Below are positions 42,670-50,389 of a stretch of DNA of 64,000 nucleotides, one piece after another. Where the stretch lies: contig DATGMF010000020.1 of the NCBI GenBank assembly GCA_035293765.1, positions 48,662 to 112,661 of the forward strand. Reading direction: 5' to 3'. The notes under the pieces are model-generated. The model made no database searches and was not told where the DNA came from. It saw nothing but the letters and a program-made list of their open reading frames with translations. Position numbers and translations under genes: made by a program. Source of the stretch: DASRHT01 sp035293765. GTDB lineage: Bacteria > Chloroflexota > Ktedonobacteria > Ktedonobacterales > Ktedonobacteraceae. Positions within the stretch are counted from its first letter, which is position 1. Each line of letters starts with the position of its first letter.

Positions 42670-44211
42670 ATGCCAAGCAAGCCAACTGTGGAACAGTTAC
42701 GCGAAATCGCCAGAACATACGGTCTCCATATGAGCGAGGAGGATTATGCATCATTTTTGGGCCTGATGGGCGCAACATTGGAGTCGTATCGCCGCATTGA
42801 TCAGCTTGCAGAGCCTGCGCTGCCGGTTCGTCATGCGCGTACCGGTGGCTATCGCCCATCAGCCGAGGAAAATACGCTCAACGCCTGGTACCAGAAATGC
42901 ACCATTAAGGGCGCTGCCACTGGGCCACTGGCAGGCAAGCGTGTCGCGATCAAGGACAATGTATGCGTCGCTGGCGTGCCCATGATGAACGGCTCCGCAG
43001 TTCTTGAAGGCTATGTACCCGAGTTCGACGCCACCATTGTGACGCGCATTCTGGACGCGGGCGGCGAGATCGTTGGGAAGGCGGTATGCGAGCACCTCTG
43101 CTTCTCTGGTGGCAGCCATACAGCCGATAGCGGTCCCGTACGCAACCCGCACAATCCTGCTTACTCGGCTGGCGGCTCGTCGAGTGGCAGCGCGGCCCTG
43201 GTGGTGGCGGGCGAATGCGATATGGCGATTGGCGGCGACCAGGGCGGCTCGATCCGCATCCCTGGCGCCTGGTGTGGAGCTTACGGCCTGAAACCAACCT
43301 ATGGGCTTGTGCCATATACGGGCGTCTTCCCGATTGAACTGACGCTCGACCATACCGGACCAATCGCCGCCAATACCCGCGATGTTGCTCTGCTGCTCGA
43401 AACTATCGCGGGCGACGATGGGCTTGATCCCCGTCAGAGCGGACTTCCGGTCGTGCCATATACGCAGGCATTGAAGAACGATGTCGAGGGGTTGCACATC
43501 GGCATCGTGGGCGAGGGCTTTGGCTGGCCTGGGCTCTCAGAGAAAGACTCGGACGAGATGGTCGAGGCTGCCGCGCGTCGCTTCCCTGAGATAGGCGCGA
43601 CGGTCGAAACAATCTCGATCCCCATGCATCGCGACGGCATCCATATCTGGAACGCTATCGCCGTGGAGGGAGCGACGATGTTGATGGTGCGTGGCAATAG
43701 CATGGGCACGAACTGGAAGGGACATTACAGCACGTCGCTGCTTGATGCTTACGCGCGCGGGCGTCTCACCAGGGCCGATGATCTCTCTGAAACGGTCAAG
43801 CTGGTGTTGCTGCTGGGTCAATATATGCAGGACAGCTATCACGGGCGCTATTATGCCAAAGCGCAAAACCTGGGCCGAGTCCTGACGCAAGCATATGATG
43901 ACGCGCTGCAATCAGTTGACCTGCTGCTGATGCCGACCATTCCGATGAAGGCGACCAGAATCCCCTCTGCCGACTCGCCGCGCGAAGAGTGGGTGGCGCG
44001 CGCTCTGGAAATGATTACCAACACCTGCCCATTTGACGTCACGGGTCATCCGGCAATGACGATTCCCTGTGGCCTGTCGAATGGCCTGCCCGTTGGCATG
44101 ATGCTGATCGGCAAGAAAGGCCATGATGCGACCGTTCTGCGCGCCGCCCACGCCTTCGAGCAAATCAGCGGCTATACCGTTCGCCCTCAACGCCTGGTAA
44201 CAAGTCGATAA
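42670..44211 (+). CDS. Amidase-signature hydrolase
   Basis: The 513-aa enzyme carries the amidase catalytic triad K95, S170 and S194 (VAIKDNV; SAGGSSSGSAAL; GGDQGGSIRIPGAWCG), spaced as in GatA. The N-terminal extension and QNLG-type helical region resemble the stereoselective amidases paired with nitrile hydratases. It hydrolyses a carboxamide to acid plus ammonia. No nitrile hydratase is visible. Its place between acoB and acoC is unusual and may reflect an insertion into the operon. Confidence 0.85.
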   Translation: MPSKPTVEQLREIARTYGLHMSEEDYASFLGLMGATLESYRRIDQLAEPALPVRHARTGGYRPSAEENTLNAWYQKCTIKGAATGPLAGKRVAIKDNVCVAGVPMMNGSAVLEGYVPEFDATIVTRILDAGGEIVGKAVCEHLCFSGGSHTADSGPVRNPHNPAYSAGGSSSGSAALVVAGECDMAIGGDQGGSIRIPGAWCGAYGLKPTYGLVPYTGVFPIELTLDHTGPIAANTRDVALLLETIAGDDGLDPRQSGLPVVPYTQALKNDVEGLHIGIVGEGFGWPGLSEKDSDEMVEAAARRFPEIGATVETISIPMHRDGIHIWNAIAVEGATMLMVRGNSMGTNWKGHYSTSLLDAYARGRLTRADDLSETVKLVLLLGQYMQDSYHGRYYAKAQNLGRVLTQAYDDALQSVDLLLMPTIPMKATRIPSADSPREEWVARALEMITNTCPFDVTGHPAMTIPCGLSNGLPVGMMLIGKKGHDATVLRAAHAFEQISGYTVRPQRLVTSR

Positions 44212-44254
44212 CAAGCTAATAAAAAATCGGTAAGAACCGGTAAAAATCGGTAAA

Positions 44255-44659
44255 AATTCGTAGGGACCCGCTTCAGCGCGTCCTCCGGCGATTTATCGCT
44301 TACCCTTGATATCAATCTTGTTCCCTTGCGGAACTATACTAGCGGGACTGCCTTATGGGGTGGTCTTTGCGAAGCTGTACTGATGGGGCTGCACTTGTCG
44401 AAATGTAGCCCCGAGCAGCGGCGGATCGCTCTGGAGCGATCTGTGGAACAACGCGGAGGGGAGCAACGTGAGAGGAGAGTAGAGCGTGAGGGAGCAACGT
44501 GAGAGGAGAACAATACGTGAGGGGAGTGATGTATGGGGGAAGCATGGTGTAAAGGGAACAACGTGTGAGGGGGTGAGGATAAGCAGTAATTCAGAAGGGG
44601 CGATTGGCGGGGAACGCGATAAATCGTGCAGGACGCGCTGAAGCGGGTCCCTACGAATT
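44255..44659. repeat. Long inverted repeats enclosing a 31-bp tandem array
   Basis: A roughly 45-bp segment at 44255-44299 recurs inverted at 44615-44659 with only a few mismatches (both hold CGTAGGGACCCGCTTCAGCG). Between them lie a perfect 8-bp hairpin (44424-44441) and a purine-rich array in which a 20-bp unit starting GGGAGCAACGTG is perfect at 44459-44478 and 44490-44509, with two decayed units to about 44580. No gene is seen in this 487-bp gap between the amidase and acoC. Confidence 0.75.
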
Positions 44660-44698
44660 TATTGGTTGTGAATTTATTCATAGAGAGGTGGTATAACG

Positions 44699-46048
44699 GT
44701 GGCTACTATTTTGAGCATGCCCAAATGGGGGCTGGCGATGAAGACGGGGAGGGTGGTGGCATGGCTGAAGCAGCCAGGCGATGCAGTGCAGCAGGGTGAG
44801 CCGATTGTGCAGATTGAGAGCGAGAAGGCGGTCAACGAGGTAGAATCGCCCACCACGGGTGTGCTGCGCTGGATCGAGGTGAAGGAGGGCGAGGACGCAC
44901 CCGTGAGCGCGGCAATCGCGGTCATCACTGAACCAGGCGAGGAGCTATCAGACGAGCAGATCCAGGCATTGCTGCATGAGGAGGCTGAGGCCAGACGCCA
45001 GAAAGCCGAGACGCTTAACAGACCACGAGCAAGCGCCAGATCAACGGAAAGCGTGCGTACCGGAAGGGAAGCAGGGATTACGCGAGCGCCAGGAGAGCGC
45101 ATCAATGCCTCCCCGGCAGCAAGACGTTTAGCTCAGGAGTTAGGCGTTGATCTTGCGACAGTAGCAGGCACGGGGCCAAGGGGGATGATTGGGCGTGAAG
45201 ATGTGTTAAGAGCGGCTGAGGAAGCCGGAGCTAGCGCGGGAGAGGCCGAGGAGAACACCATCGACGTGGCAGGCGTCGCCATCCATTACCTGGTTGCGGG
45301 TCCTGCCAACGCTCCGCATGTGCTTTTTGTTCACGGCTTGGGTGGCTCGCTCACATCGTGGTCGTTGAACTTGCCCGCGTTCGCCGATAAATTTCGTATT
45401 TGCGCCCTGGATCTGGTGGGAGCGGGCAGCAGCGATAAACCGGACAGAGATTACAGTGTGACTGCTCTGGCAGATTTTCTGGTTCAGTTCCTGGATGCCC
45501 TGGGTCCCGATTGGCAACAGGTACACATCGTCGGCCACTCGCTTGGCGGGGCCATTGCTCTGGATGTTGCCAATCGTTACCCGCAGCGTGTGCAACGGCT
45601 CGTACTAGTCGATAGTGCCGGACTGGGGCCGGAGATTGACGATATGGTGCTGCACCTGATGCGCAGCCAGCCAGATCGGGAGCGCATTCGCACCGAGCTA
45701 GCAAGCTTCTTCGCCAACGCTGATCTGGTCCAGGGGCCGCTGGTTGAGCAGAATTACCAGCAGCGCATGATGCCAGGAGCTTATCAAGCCCTGATCGCTA
45801 CGGCAAACGCCGCATTCAACAATGGTCAACAGCAAATTGACCTGCGTGATGCGCTTGAACGCTTCCCTGGGCGGCTGCTTCTCATCTGGGGAATAGAGGA
45901 TCATGTGATCCCTATAACCCATGCCCAGCAGGTAAATGCCTCGCCCTTGCATCGTGTCGAGGTGTTACCCGATTGCGGGCACTGCCCACATATTGAGCAG
46001 AGTGAGGCGTTTAACCGACAGGTGCTGTCCTTTTTGAGCGAAGGTTAG
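44699..46048 (+). CDS. acoC: Acetoin dehydrogenase E2 (lipoyl domain plus alpha/beta-hydrolase)
   Basis: Domains in order: lipoyl domain (1-80) with K43 in IESEKAVNEVESP; a peripheral-subunit-binding domain (about 133-170; SPAARRLAQELGV, GTGPRGMIGREDV); and an alpha/beta-hydrolase in place of the usual acyltransferase (about 190-449; HGLGG, nucleophile in GHSLGG, D in IEDHVIP, H in CGHCPH). This architecture is the AcoC type of acetoin complexes. It receives the acetyl group from AcoAB and makes acetyl-CoA. Start is GTG with GAGAGG upstream. No E3 gene is in the window. Confidence 0.9.
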   Translation: MATILSMPKWGLAMKTGRVVAWLKQPGDAVQQGEPIVQIESEKAVNEVESPTTGVLRWIEVKEGEDAPVSAAIAVITEPGEELSDEQIQALLHEEAEARRQKAETLNRPRASARSTESVRTGREAGITRAPGERINASPAARRLAQELGVDLATVAGTGPRGMIGREDVLRAAEEAGASAGEAEENTIDVAGVAIHYLVAGPANAPHVLFVHGLGGSLTSWSLNLPAFADKFRICALDLVGAGSSDKPDRDYSVTALADFLVQFLDALGPDWQQVHIVGHSLGGAIALDVANRYPQRVQRLVLVDSAGLGPEIDDMVLHLMRSQPDRERIRTELASFFANADLVQGPLVEQNYQQRMMPGAYQALIATANAAFNNGQQQIDLRDALERFPGRLLLIWGIEDHVIPITHAQQVNASPLHRVEVLPDCGHCPHIEQSEAFNRQVLSFLSEG

Positions 46049-46074
46049 TTTTTAGCGATCATGCTGGTTTTGTT

Positions 46075-46776
46075 CTATACTGCCTCCACCGTCTCTTTTT
46101 CATATGTACGGCTGAGCATCGCCAGTGCAGCCGGAATGCTGCCGATGAAGATCAGTGCGTAGCTGAGCAGTTGAAAAATGCCTTGATGTGTCATGTAAGC
46201 GACCGCCTGGCAAGGAATGCCAAGAATTATGAGGCCAGCAGCCCAGAGGGGGATCGTCCGCGCTCGCGCCAGGGCAATGCCAAGCAGTATATATCCCAAG
46301 AGATGTCCAACAACCCAACTGTACTGTAGAAAGACGATCACCCCTTCTGAAGCAACGCCGCTCCATACCATCTGGAATGTGGAACTGTTACCTGCTTTTA
46401 CCATAGCATCGCCTAGCGCTTCTGGCCAGACGAAGAAGCCGAAGGGGAGCGTTCCCACGAGCCCACAGATCATGCCCAGAGTCGCAAGCCAGGGCGAGCG
46501 CCTCATAGCAAGCAGGCCCAGGCCAATAAAGCTTAAAGGGAAAACGTATGGAGTTATGGCATTGAAAAAAAGAAAGAGCTGGATCTTGAGTGGGCTCGCC
46601 GCCTGATAGGCGGCGAAGATTCCGGCTGGCGCTGGTGGCACGCCGCCTGTAGGATCGAACGCGAATCCGAGAAGGACGATCAGGGGTGCCAGCATGATGC
46701 AGCCTGCCAGACATATACGTTGGAGCTTGCGATAGGCAGGTTCATCTCGCGTCAACTTCTGATCGGTCGTAGCCAT
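46075..46776 (-). CDS. Hypothetical membrane protein, 233 aa
   Basis: Six hydrophobic segments are visible (about 21-42, 66-90, 94-116, 144-165, 172-192 and 200-222). No motif is recognised; the pattern resembles DUF4386-type membrane proteins of unknown role. GAGGAGGA lies before the ATG. It is convergent with acoC and 22 bp downstream of the ligase gene on the same strand, so the two are probably cotranscribed. Confidence 0.7.
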   Translation of the reverse strand: MATTDQKLTRDEPAYRKLQRICLAGCIMLAPLIVLLGFAFDPTGGVPPAPAGIFAAYQAASPLKIQLFLFFNAITPYVFPLSFIGLGLLAMRRSPWLATLGMICGLVGTLPFGFFVWPEALGDAMVKAGNSSTFQMVWSGVASEGVIVFLQYSWVVGHLLGYILLGIALARARTIPLWAAGLIILGIPCQAVAYMTHQGIFQLLSYALIFIGSIPAALAMLSRTYEKETVEAV

Positions 46777-46797
46777 TTTACTATTCCTCCTCAGTCT

Positions 46798-48783
46798 CTA
46801 AGTACTAGACGTTCGTTTGCGCGCAAATTCAACAAAATATTGCAGCGCCTGCGGTGTGCCCACGGCGTCCACATTAATAGCTTTCTCGGGAGGGGTACCC
46901 ATGAGCAGCTTTTTGACGGGAACCTCCAGCTTCTTGCCGTTGAGGGTGCGCGGTACTTCCTGGATGGCGATAATCTCGTCAGGGACGTGATGGGGAGAGA
47001 CGCTGCTGCGGATCTTCTCGCGAATCCTGGCTTTAAGCGCGTCGTCAAGGACAGTATCCTCTTTGAGCACGACAAAAAGTGGCATATAGTAGCGTCCGCC
47101 AGGCAGTTCCGCGCCGATGATGAGGCTGTCGAGAACTTCCGGCATGTCTTCCACGACGCGGTAAATCTCGCTGCTGCCCATTCTGATACCCATGCGGTTG
47201 ATGGTGGAGTCGGAGCGACCGTAGATGATGGCGCTGCCCCTCGGGGTGATTTTGATCCAGTCGCCGTGTCGCCAGACGCCAGGATACATATCAAAATAGC
47301 TTTCACGATAGCGTTTATCTCCTGGATCGTTCCAGAAATATAAAGGCATGGAGGGCATCGGCTCAGTTACAACCAGCTCGCCCACTTCGTCGATCAGCGG
47401 TTGGCCGTGCTCGTCAAACGCCTCCACTTTTGTGCCCAGCAGCCGACTTTGCAGCTCGCCGGCATAGACCGGTCGCAGGATTGAGCCGCCAACGAAGCCG
47501 GTGCAGACGTCTGTGCCGCCGCTACTGGAAGCCAGCCAGAGGTCCTTTTTGACATGCTCATATACCCACTGGAAGCCCTCTGGCGGCAGGGGCGAGCCGG
47601 TCGAACCGATGGCGCGCAGTTTGCTCAAATCATACGTCTTGCCCGGCTCAACGCCAGCTTTCATGCAGGAGATAATGTAGCCCGCGCTGGTGCCAAAGAA
47701 GGTCATGCCCGTTCTTTCTGCGAAGCTCCAGAGCGTGTTGAGGTCGGGATACGATGGGCTACCGTCGTAAAGCAGGCTGGTCGTGCCTGTGAGCAACGAT
47801 CCGACGACGACATTCCACATCATCCAGCCGGTGGTGGTGAACCAGAAGAAGCGGCTGCCCGGCTTGAGATCAAAGCCCAGCGTGAGCGATTTCAGTTGCT
47901 CAATCAAGATACCGCCGTGTCCCTGCACAATTGCTTTGGGCAGTCCCGTCGTGCCGGAGGAATAGAGCACCCAGAGGGGATGATCAAAGGGTACTTGCTC
48001 GAAAGTGAGCTCGGCCTCCTGTGCCAATAGATCATGCCAGAGCAAGGTAGCGGCAAAACCTTCGGTGGTTACATCTTTATGTAAATATGGCAGCAGGATA
48101 GTTTTCTCTAAGGTGGGCAGAGATTGCTGCAACTCCTGCACGACCGGACGCCGGTCAAACTCTTTGCCGTTGTATTGATAGCCATCGATGGCAAAGAGCA
48201 CTTTAGGCTCAATCTGCTTGAAGCGGTCAATCACGCTGCGAGTGCCGAAATCGGGGGAGCAGCTTGACCAGATCGCGCCAATACTGGCGCATGCCAGCAG
48301 AGCCATCACCGTCTCCGGCAGATTGGGCATATACGATACAACCCTGTCGCCGCGCTGCACGCCGAGGGAGCGCAGCGTATGTGCAATGGAACTAACCTTG
48401 CTGCGCAGCTCGCTCCATGATACTTCGCGCAGCGGCTCGCGCTCGGATTGGAAGAGCATTGCAGGATGCTCGTTCGTGGCGCTCCTGAAAATATGTTGTG
48501 CGTAATTAAGTTCGGCCCCCTGGAACCATTGCGCGCCGGGCATCTTGCGTTCCACCAGGACGGTGCTATAGGGTTTGGATGCCTGAATATGGAAATATTC
48601 CCAGATCGAAGCCCAGAAATCTTCTATCCTGGTCACCGACCACTCCCACAGCTCGCCGGGGCTTTGAAAGTGCAGTCCTCTGCTGTCAGCCAGCCATTGC
48701 ATATAGGCTGTTGCGTTGGCTTGCTGCTGCATAGCTTCGGACGGTTGCCAGAGGAGTGTGCCCTCCTGGATAGGAATCGCCAT
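46798..48783 (-). CDS. Acetoacetyl-CoA synthetase, copy 1
   Basis: This 661-aa ANL ligase has the long N-terminal cap typical of acetoacetyl-CoA synthetases (WEWSVTRIEDFWASIWEYF), the ATP loop YSSGTTGLPKAIVQGHGG, TTTGWMMWN, a RHGDWIKITPRGSAIIYGRSD-type hinge, and a catalytic lysine in NGKKLEVPVKK. It forms acetoacetyl-CoA from acetoacetate, ATP and CoA. GGGAGG is 7 nt before the ATG at 48783. A close paralogue lies at 60034-62025. Its position beside the acetoin genes suggests joint use of C4 compounds (inference). Confidence 0.88.
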   Translation of the reverse strand: MAIPIQEGTLLWQPSEAMQQQANATAYMQWLADSRGLHFQSPGELWEWSVTRIEDFWASIWEYFHIQASKPYSTVLVERKMPGAQWFQGAELNYAQHIFRSATNEHPAMLFQSEREPLREVSWSELRSKVSSIAHTLRSLGVQRGDRVVSYMPNLPETVMALLACASIGAIWSSCSPDFGTRSVIDRFKQIEPKVLFAIDGYQYNGKEFDRRPVVQELQQSLPTLEKTILLPYLHKDVTTEGFAATLLWHDLLAQEAELTFEQVPFDHPLWVLYSSGTTGLPKAIVQGHGGILIEQLKSLTLGFDLKPGSRFFWFTTTGWMMWNVVVGSLLTGTTSLLYDGSPSYPDLNTLWSFAERTGMTFFGTSAGYIISCMKAGVEPGKTYDLSKLRAIGSTGSPLPPEGFQWVYEHVKKDLWLASSSGGTDVCTGFVGGSILRPVYAGELQSRLLGTKVEAFDEHGQPLIDEVGELVVTEPMPSMPLYFWNDPGDKRYRESYFDMYPGVWRHGDWIKITPRGSAIIYGRSDSTINRMGIRMGSSEIYRVVEDMPEVLDSLIIGAELPGGRYYMPLFVVLKEDTVLDDALKARIREKIRSSVSPHHVPDEIIAIQEVPRTLNGKKLEVPVKKLLMGTPPEKAINVDAVGTPQALQYFVEFARKRTSST

Positions 48784-48876
48784 GCTGTGACCTCCCTTGT
48801 CGTTTCTCAATGCTGATCGCGTTTTTTTATTATATCAGCTACATATGATCTGGCGGTTCCACAGGAATCTACCTTG

Positions 48877-49050
48877 TTGTAGGGACCCGATTGATCGCGT
48901 CCAATTTATTGCCCTCACACCCGAAATCGTGCCAGGCAGCCACAGGGGCGACCTCGCGCTTGCCCTGGGATGGCCGTGTTATGTCGGGGGAGGACGGGCG
49001 CTGTAGCTCCCCGATTCATCGTGGGAGACGCGATCAATCGGGTTCCTACG
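48877..49050. repeat. Inverted-repeat-bounded element, GTAGGGACCCG family
   Basis: The left end (48877-48913) is identical over 37 bp to 25599-25635. The right end (49026-49050) is its inverse with two or three changes (ends GGGTTCCTACGA). Inside is the hairpin CTCCCCGATTCATCGTGGGAG-like block at 49005-49026 shared with 13338-13356. It has MITE-like form, carries no gene and fills most of the 436-bp gap. Confidence 0.7.
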
Positions 49051-49219
49051 ATGGTTTAGGGAGGCGATCAGGAGTGATAGACACTGCGCATTATATTGTA
49101 CTGCGCGCGTCAAGCGGCACACATCGACCGGATGGACGGTGTTTTTTGATCTGGCTTCCAGTATCCTGAACAAAAATACCCTTGAAAAGTTTTTGTTCCC
49201 CATGATTGGAGCACCCGTT

Positions 49220-50389
49220 ATGCCGCAGAACCAGCAGCGTGTCGCGCGCAATATTCCCTTGCTCTCCATAGCCAGCTTCCTCAGCAATTTCCGGCTGAAT
49301 GCGCCCATTCTCATTCTCTACTTACAGCAGCAAACAGGCTCGTTCACAGCGGCTATGTCGCTGCTTGCGTGCTTGATGATTGGCGCGTCGCTGCTCGATA
49401 TTCCAACCGGCGCGCTGGCCGATATCGTTGGCAGGAAAACGATCATCGTCCTGGGCTGGTTGTTTGGACTGGTACACCTCTGGTTATTAGCCATCGGCGG
49501 GAGCTATGGGCTGCTGCTTTTGAGCATGCTTGTGGCCTCAGCAGGAATGGCGCTGGGAAGCGGCGCGAATACGGCTATGCTCTATGATAGCCTTGTTGAG
49601 CTTGAACGGGAAGGCGAGTATAAAAAGATCAACGGGCGCGTTAATGGCCTGTTGCCGCTGGCATTGGGGATAGCCGCGCCCGTTGGTAGTTTTCTGGCAG
49701 CCATCTCCCTCTCGCTTCCCTTCTGGGCGCAGCTCTTTCCACAGTGCCTGGGTCTCATCACAACGCTTTTCCTGGTAGAGCCTGTTTATCGCAAACCTGA
49801 TCGCAACGGCATCATGCTCCATTCCCTCCAGACGGCGAAGGTTATCCTGGGAAGCAGGCGCTTGCTGCTCCTTTTGTTACTGCTGTCGCTCTCCTTTGCT
49901 ATCGGGGAAACTGTGGTGGTAATCAGTCCGCAGTGGTACCAGGACAATATTCCTCTGCCCGCGATTGGCTTTGCTTTTACGGGCGTATATATGAGCAGCA
50001 CGCTGGGCTTCTTTTTCGCCGATAAAATCAGCGCCCGCTTTGGCGATCTTCCAGTGCTTTTTATCTCAATCCTCTGTTCTCTCACCATCACAATCTGCGC
50101 AACCCTGCTCACCGGACCTGCTGTTGTCCTGTTGGCTATCGCTGCCACCTTCTTCTATGGGCTACGCTGGCCCATCCTCGATTACCTCATCAACAGGCAG
50201 GTGGCATCTTCTCAACGTGCAACCATTGGCTCATTTGGCGGAGTGCTCCAGCGCGCACTGGCCGCTCTGTTGGCGCTTGTAGTGGGCATGCTCGCCGATA
50301 GGCTCGGCGTTGTGACGGCTATTCAATGCGTGACGCTCCTGCTGTGTGCGGGGGTCTTTTCCATGCTCTTGCTCAAAACTGCGCGTTAG
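49220..50389 (+). CDS. MFS transporter
   Basis: The 389-aa permease has about 12 helices, with the loop 2-3 motif as DIPTGALADIVGRKTIIVLGW and the acidic/polar helix 1 segment NAPILILYL. Substrate unknown; the branch is that of small drug or metabolite exporters. The frame opens at 49139; the ATG at 49220 follows TGGAG by 8 nt and fits the family N terminus. Its stop codon overlaps the stop of the convergent kinase gene in the bases TTAG. Confidence 0.82.
   Translation: MPQNQQRVARNIPLLSIASFLSNFRLNAPILILYLQQQTGSFTAAMSLLACLMIGASLLDIPTGALADIVGRKTIIVLGWLFGLVHLWLLAIGGSYGLLLLSMLVASAGMALGSGANTAMLYDSLVELEREGEYKKINGRVNGLLPLALGIAAPVGSFLAAISLSLPFWAQLFPQCLGLITTLFLVEPVYRKPDRNGIMLHSLQTAKVILGSRRLLLLLLLLSLSFAIGETVVVISPQWYQDNIPLPAIGFAFTGVYMSSTLGFFFADKISARFGDLPVLFISILCSLTITICATLLTGPAVVLLAIAATFFYGLRWPILDYLINRQVASSQRATIGSFGGVLQRALAALLALVVGMLADRLGVVTAIQCVTLLLCAGVFSMLLLKTAR

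Noticed and set aside
42670..44211. The amidase as a second GatA
   Set aside because: The N-terminal extension and middle region differ from GatA, and a bona fide gatCA pair lies at 62-64 kb.
44459..44580. The tandem array as a CRISPR
   Set aside because: The period is 31 bp with 11-bp spacers only, units decay quickly and no cas gene is present.
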